The notes under the pieces were generated by a model that worked only from the letters and a program-made list of their open reading frames with translations, searched no databases and was not told where the DNA came from. A program made the translations under genes and the position numbers. From Corynebacterium sp. Marseille-P3884 (GTDB taxonomy: Bacteria; Actinomycetota; Actinomycetes; Mycobacteriales; Mycobacteriaceae): 64,000 bases of DNA. The stretch is from positions 1-64,000 of the forward strand of contig NZ_JAGKSD010000008.1 in assembly GCF_017942225.1 (NCBI RefSeq). The letters are read 5' to 3'. This document shows, in pieces, positions 54,487 through 63,306 of this stretch (position 1 is its first letter; every line of letters starts with the position of its first letter).

Positions 54487-57400
54487 TGGGGGAAAACGTT
54501 GCGGGAGCCGTCGATAAGCTAGCGCGCGATTCCATCTACTTGGTTGGCGTACGGCACCACTCGCCGTCGCTCGCACGCGTGCTGCCGCGGCTGCTGGATG
54601 AGGCGCACCCGGACGCGGTGGTGCTGGAATTGCCGGCTCAGGCGCAGCCGTGGTGCGAGTGGATCGCCCATCCCGAGGCGACAGCGCCGCTCGCTTTCGC
54701 GGTCGCCGATGACGACGGCACGATCGGTTTCTGGCCGTTGGCCGATTTCAGCCCGGAGCTCGTCGCCCTGCGGTGGGCGCGCACGCGCGACGTCCCTGTG
54801 ATCTGCGCCGACCTCTCCCCCGCCGCGCGCCCCGAATCGTCGGAGGCATCTGACGGCGAGTTCAACGTGGGCACGCTTATCGACGCCCACGTTCGCGCCG
54901 AACACCCCGACGACGCCTGGGACCGCCTCGTCGAAGTCCCCTCCGCTGGCGCATCACCCGAAGCTGTGCGCCGCAGTGCTCTGGCTTTCGGCTGGGCGTA
55001 CCGGCAGGGGCGGATGCTGGATGAGCGCACGGCCGCGCGTGAGGCGTCGATGCGCGAAGGTATCCGCCGTGCCCGCGCTGAGCACGGCCCCGCTGTGACC
55101 GCGGTGACGGGCGCGTGGCACAGCCCGGCGCTGACCTCTGAGCTAATCGACGCTGAGGCGGAGTCCGACCGCGAGCTGCTTGGCTCCCTGGACTCTGACG
55201 GCGAGCCTACGGCCAGCCTCGTCCCCTACTCGCAGAAGCTGCTCGATTCCCGCTCCGGTTACCCGTCCGGCATCCGCGACCCGCGCTGGCAGCAAGCGGT
55301 GTTGACCCACGGCGACGACCCCGCCGCATTCGAGGGCGCCGTGACCTCTCTGCTCACCCAGCTCGCTGCCCATCTCCGCTCGGAGGGCCATCCGTGCGGG
55401 CCAGCTGAGATCCGTGAGGCGAACCGCATGACGCTCGACCTCGCTGCGCTGCGCGGGTTGCCGGTGCCGGGCCGCCGCGAATTCCAGGAGGCCTGCACCT
55501 CCGTCTTCGCGCAGGGCGACGTGCTCGGGCGTGGCCGCGCCGTGGCCCGCGCAGCCGAGAAGATCCTGGTGGGTAATCACAACGGCGCCCTCGCCCCAGA
55601 CACACCCCAATCGGGTCTGGCTCTCGCTTTTGCTTCAGATCTCGCTGCCCTGCGCTTGCCGGGCGCTGGCGAACGGTCGCGCGAGCTGACCCTGAATCCG
55701 CTGCGCCTGAAAGACTCCTCTCCCGAAGACACATTGGACACCCGGCGCGAAATCTTCCTGCAGCGCTGCCGAGTCGCACGCATTGCCTACGGCATATCCA
55801 ACGATGTCATCGGCGTCGGCGGCGCCCAAGCGGTGAGCACGAGATGGACAGTGCTTTACGACGTCTCCACCAGCGCCAGCCTCCCCCACGCCAGCCGATT
55901 CGGTGTGACCGTGGTGCAGGCCGCCAAAGGCGTTCTGCGCACCCGCCGCCCCGACTCCGACTCCGATCCCGACCCCGACGTCCTGGTGACCGGCCTGACT
56001 GACGCCGCCGCCGCTGGACTAGCCGACGAATTCGACTGGTGGCTTAACGCCGTGGCGGCGGAGCTGCCCCCTCGCGCCGGTATCGACGCTTTGGCTGAGG
56101 CAATCGAGGTCATCGCCGCTATCGGCGAAGGCACCGTCGCAGGAATGCTACTGATTGACCGTGACGCCCAGATCGCTTCTGCCCTGGAGATTCTCGCTGA
56201 TGCCGCTGTTGCGCAGGTCGACGGTCTCGCGGGCAGCGACGACCCAGCCGATGCCGCCGCGTTGGGCCGCCTCGTCGCCTTGCGACACGCGGATATCGGG
56301 CTGCGCCTAGCGCACTCGCTCACCGAATTCGTCTCCGCTGCCTCCCCACTGATGCAGGGGGCAGCTACTGGTTTGCTGCACCGGATCGGCCACGATACAG
56401 CTGGCCTGACCGGCATCGCTTCCCGCATCCGCGCTGCCTCCAGCGTGCAGGGCCGCCGAGATCTGACCCGCTGGTTGACCGGCCTGATCACCGCAAGCCC
56501 CGAATTGCTCACTGACGAGCCCTCACTCCTCGACGATCTCCGCTCCGGTGTCGAAGACATTGACGAAGCGATGTTCGTCGCCCGCCTCCCCGCATTGCGC
56601 GGCGGCTTCGACCCGATGTCTGCCGCCGAACGCGAACGCTTACTTGAAGCTATCGGCGCCGACCGCGCACGGCCGACCGATGTGCCTGCCGAGGAACTCG
56701 CCCGCTGGGCTACCGAAGACCACGCAGCCTGGGAACGCCTCCAACGCCTTGGCCTCACCTCCGTCGCCGTGTCTCCCAAACAGCGCTGGTCGCTGGTGCT
56801 GGGGCGCCGCCACCACGAACTGACGGGACCCGAGCAGCGGAGACTAGCGCGCAGCCTGGACCAGCTGTACGGCAGCGGTGACGGCGAAGGATCCTCTGTC
56901 AGCTATCTGGGCGGCCGTGGTGGATCCGAGCCTCCCTACCCCACCGCGCGCGAATGGGCCGACGACCTCGACGCCCTGTTCGGCGAGCACGTGCGGGAAG
57001 ACATCGCCGCTTCAGCGATCACTGCCCGCAACCCGCTCGCCATCGACCTCCTTGATAACACTCAGCCCCGCGCATCCGTCGAGCTCCTCAACGACATCCT
57101 GTCTCTCGCCGGCGGCATGCCCGAATCGGCTCTGGCGAAGCTGCGACCGATTCTGCGCCGCATGGTCGCCGAGCTATCCCAGGCGCTAGCCAACCAGCTC
57201 CGCCCCGCTCTCAACGGTTTACAGGGGTGGCGCCCCACCACGCGCCCCTCACAGCGCTTGGATGCCGCGGCGACCATCCGCAGGAACCTACGCCACGCCG
57301 TCTCCGGCTCCGACGGCACCCCGCAGCTCGTCGTGGCCACACCGATTTTCCGCCAACCGCTGGCTCGGCGCTCAGAATGGCACATCATCGTGCTTGTCGA

Positions 57401-57872
57401 CGTCTCCGGGTCCATGGAACCCTCCACCGTCTTCGCCGCGATGACCTCCGCCATTCTCGCCGGCGTGGACGCACTATCGGTGACGTTCCTGGCCTTTTCC
57501 ACCGAGGTCGTTGACCTGACCGACCACGTCGACGACCCGCTCTCACTACTGCTGGAGATCAAGGTCGGCGGCGGCACCGACATCGGCGGCGCCCTCGCCG
57601 TGGCGGGGGAGCGCGTCACGGTCCCCTCGCGCACAATGCTTGTTCTGATCAGCGACTTCGAGGACGCCTACTCCGCATCCTTCATGCTGTCCCGTATCGA
57701 GTCCTTGCACAACTCCGGCGTCCGGATGCTCGGCTGCGCCGCATTGGACGATTCCGGGGCAGCGCGCTACAACGCTAAGATCGCCGCGCACGCCGCTAGC
57801 GCAGGCATGGCTGTCTCCGCCGTCTCCCCGACGGAGTTGGCACGATGGGTGGCAGAGCAGGTGCAACGATGA
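54483..57872 (+). CDS. DUF5682-VWA fusion protein (YehM-like plus YehP-like)
   Basis: 1129 residues. The N-terminal half looks like DUF5682: VGVRHHSPSLARVLPRLLDE (residues about 19-38), PDAVVLELPAQA, then REASMREGIRRA and VTGAWHSPAL, a pattern recalling the EreA/ChaN/TIKI-like folds where His and Glu bind metal (inference). The C-terminus is a von Willebrand A domain with an intact metal-ion site: DVSGSM (973-978), the Thr in GGGTDIGGAL, and the Asp in VLISDFEDAY. In E. coli the two parts are separate genes, yehM (about 760 residues) and yehP (about 380); the sum equals this length. The tandem ATGATG start overlaps the moxR stop. The VWA part should bind the MoxR ATPase. Confidence 0.82.
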   Translation: MMGENVAGAVDKLARDSIYLVGVRHHSPSLARVLPRLLDEAHPDAVVLELPAQAQPWCEWIAHPEATAPLAFAVADDDGTIGFWPLADFSPELVALRWARTRDVPVICADLSPAARPESSEASDGEFNVGTLIDAHVRAEHPDDAWDRLVEVPSAGASPEAVRRSALAFGWAYRQGRMLDERTAAREASMREGIRRARAEHGPAVTAVTGAWHSPALTSELIDAEAESDRELLGSLDSDGEPTASLVPYSQKLLDSRSGYPSGIRDPRWQQAVLTHGDDPAAFEGAVTSLLTQLAAHLRSEGHPCGPAEIREANRMTLDLAALRGLPVPGRREFQEACTSVFAQGDVLGRGRAVARAAEKILVGNHNGALAPDTPQSGLALAFASDLAALRLPGAGERSRELTLNPLRLKDSSPEDTLDTRREIFLQRCRVARIAYGISNDVIGVGGAQAVSTRWTVLYDVSTSASLPHASRFGVTVVQAAKGVLRTRRPDSDSDPDPDVLVTGLTDAAAAGLADEFDWWLNAVAAELPPRAGIDALAEAIEVIAAIGEGTVAGMLLIDRDAQIASALEILADAAVAQVDGLAGSDDPADAAALGRLVALRHADIGLRLAHSLTEFVSAASPLMQGAATGLLHRIGHDTAGLTGIASRIRAASSVQGRRDLTRWLTGLITASPELLTDEPSLLDDLRSGVEDIDEAMFVARLPALRGGFDPMSAAERERLLEAIGADRARPTDVPAEELARWATEDHAAWERLQRLGLTSVAVSPKQRWSLVLGRRHHELTGPEQRRLARSLDQLYGSGDGEGSSVSYLGGRGGSEPPYPTAREWADDLDALFGEHVREDIAASAITARNPLAIDLLDNTQPRASVELLNDILSLAGGMPESALAKLRPILRRMVAELSQALANQLRPALNGLQGWRPTTRPSQRLDAAATIRRNLRHAVSGSDGTPQLVVATPIFRQPLARRSEWHIIVLVDVSGSMEPSTVFAAMTSAILAGVDALSVTFLAFSTEVVDLTDHVDDPLSLLLEIKVGGGTDIGGALAVAGERVTVPSRTMLVLISDFEDAYSASFMLSRIESLHNSGVRMLGCAALDDSGAARYNAKIAAHAASAGMAVSAVSPTELARWVAEQVQR

Positions 57873-59488
57873 CCCACAACGATCTTCCCGGCATGGACCC
57901 GACCTTCGTCGCCGCCACCATCGAAGCACTCCCCGGCCGCCTGCAAAAGCGCCTGGACAAAGCAGACCCTGACTCCTGGACTATCGCCGCTGGCGCTGGC
58001 GCCGACACCACCGTGACCGTCGGCACCGCCACCGTCACGCTTGACCCTCCACAAGCCGCGGAGTGCGACTGTCTACTCAGCCCCCGCTGCCTCCACCTGG
58101 CGCAGGTGCTGGTGAGCTGCCCGTCGGCTGAGGCGCAGCCGGACTCCGCTGACGATCCCGCTGCAGACTCCACTGATTCCACCGATTCCGCCGACTCTTC
58201 CGCCCCCGCTGACGCCCCACTGGCACTTACCCGCGAGCAACTGGACACCCTCGAACTCGCCGAATCCTGCCTCACCGGCTTGCTCGACCGCGGGCTCGGC
58301 GGACTCACCGCCGGTGACCGCGCGAAAGTGCTGCGCGTCGTGGCAGCAGCGCGGGTGCAGAAACTGCCACTGTTGGCTGCCCACTTCGCCAGGCTCCACG
58401 GCTACCTCGGCACCGGACGCCTCGGGTACGGCGAAAGCCACGTCACCCAGGACGCAATCTCGACGCTGGTGGAAATCGCATTAGCGACTCACCAGCTCCG
58501 CCACGGGCACGACACCGGAACATTGAGCATCGATGCCATCGGCACTGTGCGCCGCGCCTACGAGCCGGTGGGGAGTCTTCGGCTGCGCGGGTGGGCGTCT
58601 GAGCCGCTTCTCACCGCGTCCGGTTATAGCGGGGTCATCACCTATCTGGTGGACGAACGCGACGGCCGCGTCTGGGAACTGTCCTCCGTTCTCCCCGGCG
58701 ACAGTGCGCAGATCGCTCAGTCCTACAACGGCGACACTGAGCTGGGCCAGTTGGGGCTCCCGCACCGTGACGTCGCCCGTACCGGCCTCCTGCTCACCAA
58801 CGCCACGGCCTCCGCCGACGGCAGGTTAGGCCGTGGCAAGAAACTCCGCGTCAGCGCACGCACCCCGGACACAGACGCCGTTCCGGCGCAGGACTGGTGG
58901 TTCGGCGACGCTGTCCTGCGGGGAATCGAGGACGACGGACTCCATCCGGTATTCGTGTTCGACACCGACGAGGGTCCACTGCGCTGTCAGGCCAGCCCCA
59001 CCGCTGAACGCATCGGCAGCCCCGCCTTGAGGACTCTGGCCAGTGCGGACAACGTGCAGGTGCAACTTCGCCTGCGCCAGCGCCACGCCCAGGAACCGGG
59101 CAGCGCCCCATGGATCCTCATCGGTGTCGCTCACGAAGACACCTGGGTGTTCCCCGGCCTCGACCGCCCCAACAACCACTGGCTCGGCGTCCCCAAGGAC
59201 GCGGAACCGGTCGCTGTCCCCTTCTCACAAATCGAACCGGAAACGGTGCTGCGACGGTGGCGAGATGCCGTGGCACGTCAGGGCCGACGCGCGGTGACCG
59301 GTACGAACCGCGAACGGGTCATGGCCGATGCCACGTGGCTGCGCTCTCACGCCAGCGGCCACCGAGCCGACATCCTCGAGAAGCTTGCCGACGCCGCCGC
59401 CACCGGCTCCCACGATTTCGACGGCCGCTTCCGCCCCGACCCCCGCGACATCCCCCGCCGCTGGGCCGCCGTCGCCGCGGTGTGCTGA
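57869..59488 (+). CDS. SWIM zinc-finger protein (YehQ-like)
   Basis: 539 residues, starting in a 4-nt overlap with the VWA gene. The SWIM motif CxCx5CxH is exact: C66, C68, C74 and H76 in CDCLLSPRCLH. It is followed by an Asp/Ser-rich low-complexity linker (about residues 90-120, repeated DSTDSTDSADSS) and a long beta-rich region without known motifs. SWIM fingers bind DNA, RNA or protein. E. coli YehQ, encoded at the end of the yeh cluster, has the same motif near its N-terminus, and the same place in the operon supports equivalence. It is the last gene; an intergenic palindromic repeat follows. Confidence 0.85.
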   Translation: MTHNDLPGMDPTFVAATIEALPGRLQKRLDKADPDSWTIAAGAGADTTVTVGTATVTLDPPQAAECDCLLSPRCLHLAQVLVSCPSAEAQPDSADDPAADSTDSTDSADSSAPADAPLALTREQLDTLELAESCLTGLLDRGLGGLTAGDRAKVLRVVAAARVQKLPLLAAHFARLHGYLGTGRLGYGESHVTQDAISTLVEIALATHQLRHGHDTGTLSIDAIGTVRRAYEPVGSLRLRGWASEPLLTASGYSGVITYLVDERDGRVWELSSVLPGDSAQIAQSYNGDTELGQLGLPHRDVARTGLLLTNATASADGRLGRGKKLRVSARTPDTDAVPAQDWWFGDAVLRGIEDDGLHPVFVFDTDEGPLRCQASPTAERIGSPALRTLASADNVQVQLRLRQRHAQEPGSAPWILIGVAHEDTWVFPGLDRPNNHWLGVPKDAEPVAVPFSQIEPETVLRRWRDAVARQGRRAVTGTNRERVMADATWLRSHASGHRADILEKLADAAATGSHDFDGRFRPDPRDIPRRWAAVAAVC

Positions 59489-59518
59489 CCTCTGAGCTGC
59501 GAACTCCAGCCGAGTTCC

Positions 59519-59663
59519 AGATGTTAACCCCAAATCCTAGATGTTAACCCTAGAACTTAGTTTCCCCTGGTCGCCGAAAATCAGCCGACAATGCCCACCT
59601 GGGGTAACTAAGTTTTGGGGTTAACATCTGGCGGGGGCTAACAACTGGGGCTAACAACTAGAG
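59519..59663. repeat. Dispersed palindromic repeat, copy B
   Basis: Second copy of the element at 29951-30076. The inverted-repeat core is 59543-59625, again 83 bp, from GTTAACCCTAGAACTTAG to CTAAGTTTTGGGGTTAAC, with TTTCCCCTGG / CCTGGGGTAA further in. It is flanked by extra ATGTTAACCC boxes (59521-59550) and GCTAACAACT boxes (59637-59660). It fills most of the 220-bp gap between the SWIM gene and the DUF559 gene. Confidence 0.75.
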
Positions 59664-59708
59664 TTCACCTCGACGCCCACACCCACCGCCACAACCTTCA
59701 ATCCCCTC

Positions 59709-60644
59709 CTACTGCACCAACCGTTCACCAATGAGCCCGCTGGCCGCCAGTGCCTGGCGAACCTCGGCGAGGAACCGGTCGGGGTACTTGCGCACAAACC
59801 AGGGCGCATAGCGGAGAAACACATAGCCACGGTTTGCAATGAGTTTTTGCCGGTTGAATTCGTCTTGGCGGACTTTCTCGGCGTCGGGCCCGGAGTATTT
59901 CTTCTCTCCGTCGATTTCGATCACAAGCCAGCTGTCGATGAGTAGGTCAACGTAGTATCCACCGATTTTGTACTGGGCTTGTACAGGCCCAATACCAGCT
60001 TCGATGATCAGCCCCCGAGCGAGTGATTCGTAGGGCGAATCAGAGTCCGGGATGGCGTGCTCAAGGCACCGGCGGGCAGTCCTAATCCCCTTGGCGCGCC
60101 CCATTCGCTGGATTCCGCGCAGGATCTCGGTGCGTTCGATTCCGCGGCGTAGCAGGTAGTCGGCGGCGATGAGCCCTTCGAGGAAGCCATGGTAGCGGGC
60201 GATATCGATGAAGGTGCGGATGGGGCTGGTGACTGGATGCCCCTCGTACATCACCACGTCACTCGGCTGGATCTGTGAATGCCGAAATTCGTAGTTTCCG
60301 GAGGCCATCCGGCTGCGTGATACGCCACGGGACGGAAGACTCACTTCGACCTTCTCCTCGGTGCTGGCTATGACCCATATTCCGAGTTTCCGTGCGGCGG
60401 ACCGTCCCGTCAGAATGGCGGTGGCGCTCACCATGGCGGCGGCTTCGACGCGCAGCCACTGCTGTTCGTGATATTTGAGTTCCTCCCACAGTTCACGCGG
60501 GTAGTGGATGAGCGCCGCGAGCTCCTCAACGTCGCCCTGAAAATCTTCATCGGCCACACGCCTATCGACGATCCCTTCCCGCAACTCCCCCTTCCTCATT
60601 TCCCATTTCTTCAGTTCGTCCTGGTTTTCTCTATCGATCCCCAT
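59709..60644 (-). CDS. DUF559-type (Vsr-like fold) nuclease-like protein with AbiEi-like N-terminus
   Basis: 311 residues from ATG 60644 (a GTG at 60650 is in frame). The C-terminal 110 residues match the DUF559/Vsr-type PD-(D/E)xK pattern: GGYYVDLLIDSWLVIEIDGE with Asp and Glu of the metal site, then RQDEFNRQKLIANRGYVFLRYA. The middle part (AAAMVSATAILTGRSAARKLGI, read as two helices; SPIRTFIDIARYHGFLEGLIAADYLL) resembles the AbiEi-like region common to actinobacterial members of this family. A first helical stretch has ELWEELKYHEQQWLRVEA. Such proteins are widespread in actinobacteria, often as single genes near mobile or defence loci; activity is untested. It sits beside copy B of the repeat. 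Confidence 0.75.
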   Translation of the reverse strand: MGIDRENQDELKKWEMRKGELREGIVDRRVADEDFQGDVEELAALIHYPRELWEELKYHEQQWLRVEAAAMVSATAILTGRSAARKLGIWVIASTEEKVEVSLPSRGVSRSRMASGNYEFRHSQIQPSDVVMYEGHPVTSPIRTFIDIARYHGFLEGLIAADYLLRRGIERTEILRGIQRMGRAKGIRTARRCLEHAIPDSDSPYESLARGLIIEAGIGPVQAQYKIGGYYVDLLIDSWLVIEIDGEKKYSGPDAEKVRQDEFNRQKLIANRGYVFLRYAPWFVRKYPDRFLAEVRQALAASGLIGERLVQ

Positions 60645-60725
60645 GCCCACTTAGACTGCGCAGCCCCCAAACCGGTTCCGCCGCCGATTTAGATTCACGG
60701 AGCCCGCCCAGCCCGCATCAGCAAA

Positions 60726-60741
60726 TAGACAGCTTGGTCCA
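60726..60741. promoter_or_regulatory. McbR-type operator upstream of metY
   Basis: TAGAC-N6-GTCCA matches the corynebacterial McbR consensus TAGAC-N6-GTCTA at 9 of 10 defined bases. It lies about 80 bp upstream of metY, a known McbR target in C. glutamicum. McbR represses methionine and sulfur genes in response to S-adenosylhomocysteine. Confidence 0.6.
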
Positions 60742-60781
60742 CTTTTTGATAGGACCGCAGACCACCGGCACCGAAAAGTGC

Positions 60782-60810
60782 TTGCAGACACCCAGACCCC
60801 CTCCTAACTT
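60782..60810 (+). promoter_or_regulatory. metY promoter (leaderless)
   Basis: -35 TTGCAG (60782-60787), 17-bp spacer, -10 TAACTT (60805-60810), then 6 nt to ATG 60817. Transcription should start at or next to the start codon. Confidence 0.6.
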
Positions 60811-60816
60811 GGTGCC

Positions 60817-62157
60817 ATGGCGAACGAGCAGAAGACCCGGTACGACAACAGCGCAGCAAGCGACTGGTCCTTCGACACCCGCGCGATCCACGCGGGCCAG
60901 AGCGTCGACAACGGGGCTGGTGCCAGAAACCAGCCGATCTACATGACCACGTCGTACGTGTTCGACGACACCCAGCACGCGCAGGACCGCTTCGCGCTCG
61001 CGGATCCGGGCCCGATTTACACGCGCATCACCAACCCGACGCAGGAGGCGCTGGAGAATCGGCTGGCGTCGCTCGAGGGCGGTGTCGCGGCGGTGGCGTT
61101 CGCATCCGGCATGGCGGCGGAGACTGCGGCGATCACGAACCTGGCGAGTGCGGGCGACCACATCGTCACCTCGCCGCGCCTCTACGGCGGCACGGAGACG
61201 CTCTTCGAGGTGACGCTGCCCCGCCTCGGCATCGAGGTCAGCTTCGTCGACAACCCGGACGACCCCGCTAGCTGGCAGGCGGCAGTCAAGCCGAACACGA
61301 AGGCGTTTTATGCCGAGACCTTCGGCAATCCGATCGCGGATGTGCTGGACATCCCGGCAGTGGCAGAGGTCGCGCATGCCAACCAGGTGCCGCTGATCGT
61401 GGACAACACCATGGCCACCGCAGCGATCGTCCGGCCGCTCGAGCACGGCGCGGACATCGTCGTTGTGTCCACCACGAAGTTCTACACCGGCAACGGCGCA
61501 GCACTCGGCGGCGCGCTTATCGACGGCGGCTCCTTCGACTGGACCATCACCCGCGACGGCGAACCGGTGTTCCCCTACTTCGTCAACCCCGACCCCGCCT
61601 ACCACGGTCTCGTCTACGCGGATGTGGGTGCGCCGGCATTCGCAGTGAAGGCGCGCGCGGGTATCTTGCGTGACACAGGCGCGGCCATCTCGCCGTTCAA
61701 TGCCTGGGTGGCGCTGCAGGGGATGGATACGCTGGGCCTGCGCGTCGATAAGCATAATGCGAATGCGCTGAAGGTCGCGGAATACCTGGCGGGCAAGGAC
61801 GAGGTCGCGCACGTGAATTTTGCGGGCCTGCCAGATTCGCCGCACTACGCGACGAAGGAGAAGCTCGGCCTGAAGTACACCGGCTCCGTGCTGTCCTTCG
61901 ATCTCGCGGGCGACGCGAACGACAAGGCCACGGCGTGGAAATTCATCGACGCGCTGAAGCTGCACTCCAACCTGGCCAATATCGGCGATGTCCGCTCGCT
62001 CGTCGTCCACCCCGCGACCACGACGCACTCGCAGTCCAACGAGGCCGGTCTCAAGCGCGCGGGCATCACGCAGGCGACGATCCGCCTGTCCGTCGGCATC
62101 GAAGACATCGACGACATCTTGGCCGACCTCGACCGCGGCTTCGAGGCCATCGCATGA
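60817..62157 (+). CDS. metY: O-acetylhomoserine sulfhydrylase
   Basis: 446 residues, PLP enzyme of the Cys/Met-metabolism family. It makes homocysteine from O-acetylhomoserine and sulfide (direct sulfhydrylation). Motifs: FDTRAIHAGQ at the start, IYTRITNPTQEALENRLASL, ASGMAAETAAI, the cofactor Asp in PLIVDNTMATA, the Schiff-base Lys in VVSTTKFYTGNG, and the C-terminal GDVRSLVVHPATTTHSQ. The length fits MetY better than MetB (about 385). It overlaps metX by 4 nt, making a substrate-and-product pair under one promoter. Confidence 0.95.
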   Translation: MANEQKTRYDNSAASDWSFDTRAIHAGQSVDNGAGARNQPIYMTTSYVFDDTQHAQDRFALADPGPIYTRITNPTQEALENRLASLEGGVAAVAFASGMAAETAAITNLASAGDHIVTSPRLYGGTETLFEVTLPRLGIEVSFVDNPDDPASWQAAVKPNTKAFYAETFGNPIADVLDIPAVAEVAHANQVPLIVDNTMATAAIVRPLEHGADIVVVSTTKFYTGNGAALGGALIDGGSFDWTITRDGEPVFPYFVNPDPAYHGLVYADVGAPAFAVKARAGILRDTGAAISPFNAWVALQGMDTLGLRVDKHNANALKVAEYLAGKDEVAHVNFAGLPDSPHYATKEKLGLKYTGSVLSFDLAGDANDKATAWKFIDALKLHSNLANIGDVRSLVVHPATTTHSQSNEAGLKRAGITQATIRLSVGIEDIDDILADLDRGFEAIA

Positions 62158-63296
62158 TCAACCTCCCGCCCGAAGGCGAGCTCGCCACACAACAGATCGG
62201 CGACGTTCACACAGAAGCCGGCGCCACGATCCGCGACGTGCACATCGCTTATCGACGTTGGGGCGCCTTCACCGGCAACCCCCACGGCCGCAATAACCTC
62301 ATCCTGGTCGAGCACGCCCTGACCGGCGACTCAAACGCCGCCGGGTGGTGGGAGGATCTCATCGGCCCCGGAGCGCCGCTGGACACTGACCGTTTCTGTG
62401 TCATGTGCACGAATGTCCTCGGTGGCTGCGCCGGCTCGACCGGCCCGTCGAGCGAGCACCCCGACGGCGGGGCGTGGGGGTCACGCTTCCCCGCCATCTC
62501 CATCCGCGACCAAGTGCGGGCTGAAGCGCAGTTCCTTGAGAGTCTCGGGATCAACAGCATGCACGCCATCGTCGGTGGCTCCATGGGCGGGGCACGCGCG
62601 CTGGAGTGGACGCTCATGTACCCGGACTGGCCGAATTATTCCTGCGTGATCGCCATGTCCGCGCGGGCATCGGCGTGGCAGATCGGCATTCAGACAGCGC
62701 AGATCACCTCAATCGTGCGCGACCCGGACTGGCAGGGCGGGGACTACCACGGCACCGGCCGTTCCCCCGACGCAGGCCTTGCCGCCGCCCGCCGCATCGC
62801 CCACCTGACCTACCGCGGCGAGCTAGAAATCGACGAACGCTTCGGCACCATGGCCCAGCCCGGCGAAAACCCCTTAGGCGCCTACCGCGACGAAAACCAG
62901 CGCTTCGCCGTGCAGAGCTACCTCGACCACCAAGGAAAACAACTGGTCGAGCGTTTCGATGCCGGCTCGTACGTCGCCATCACCGAATCCCTATCCCGCC
63001 ACGACATCGGCCGCGGCCGCGGCGGACTCAACCGCGCGCTCGCGCAGATCAGCGTGCCCACCATGGTCGTCGGTGTGGACACCGACATTCTCTACCCGTT
63101 CCACCAGCAGGAGCACCTGTCCCGCAATATCGGGAACCTGCTGGCCATGAACAAGATCGTCTCGCCCGTCGGCCACGACGCCTTCCTGGTGGAGACCCGC
63201 CAGATGGGCCACATCCTGCGCAACTTCGTCACGCTGGCCGACCAGACCCCGTCTGCGACGGACCTGGCCAAGCAGCGCGGCAACTACGAGATTTAA
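62154..63296 (+). CDS. metX: Homoserine O-acetyltransferase
   Basis: 380 residues. It acetylates homoserine with acetyl-CoA, supplying metY. Alpha/beta-hydrolase fold: HALTGDSNAAGWWEDLIGPG (oxyanion region), the nucleophile Ser143 in IVGGSMGGARALE, the Asp in VVGVDTDILYPF, and the His in SPVGHDAFLVE. The ATG at 62154 lies in the metY stop (ATGA) and is the family start, although the frame is open upstream. It converges with the metallophosphoesterase gene, leaving 10 bp and no clear terminator. Confidence 0.95.
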   Translation: MINLPPEGELATQQIGDVHTEAGATIRDVHIAYRRWGAFTGNPHGRNNLILVEHALTGDSNAAGWWEDLIGPGAPLDTDRFCVMCTNVLGGCAGSTGPSSEHPDGGAWGSRFPAISIRDQVRAEAQFLESLGINSMHAIVGGSMGGARALEWTLMYPDWPNYSCVIAMSARASAWQIGIQTAQITSIVRDPDWQGGDYHGTGRSPDAGLAAARRIAHLTYRGELEIDERFGTMAQPGENPLGAYRDENQRFAVQSYLDHQGKQLVERFDAGSYVAITESLSRHDIGRGRGGLNRALAQISVPTMVVGVDTDILYPFHQQEHLSRNIGNLLAMNKIVSPVGHDAFLVETRQMGHILRNFVTLADQTPSATDLAKQRGNYEI

Positions 63297-63306
63297 CGGC
63301 CGGGGA

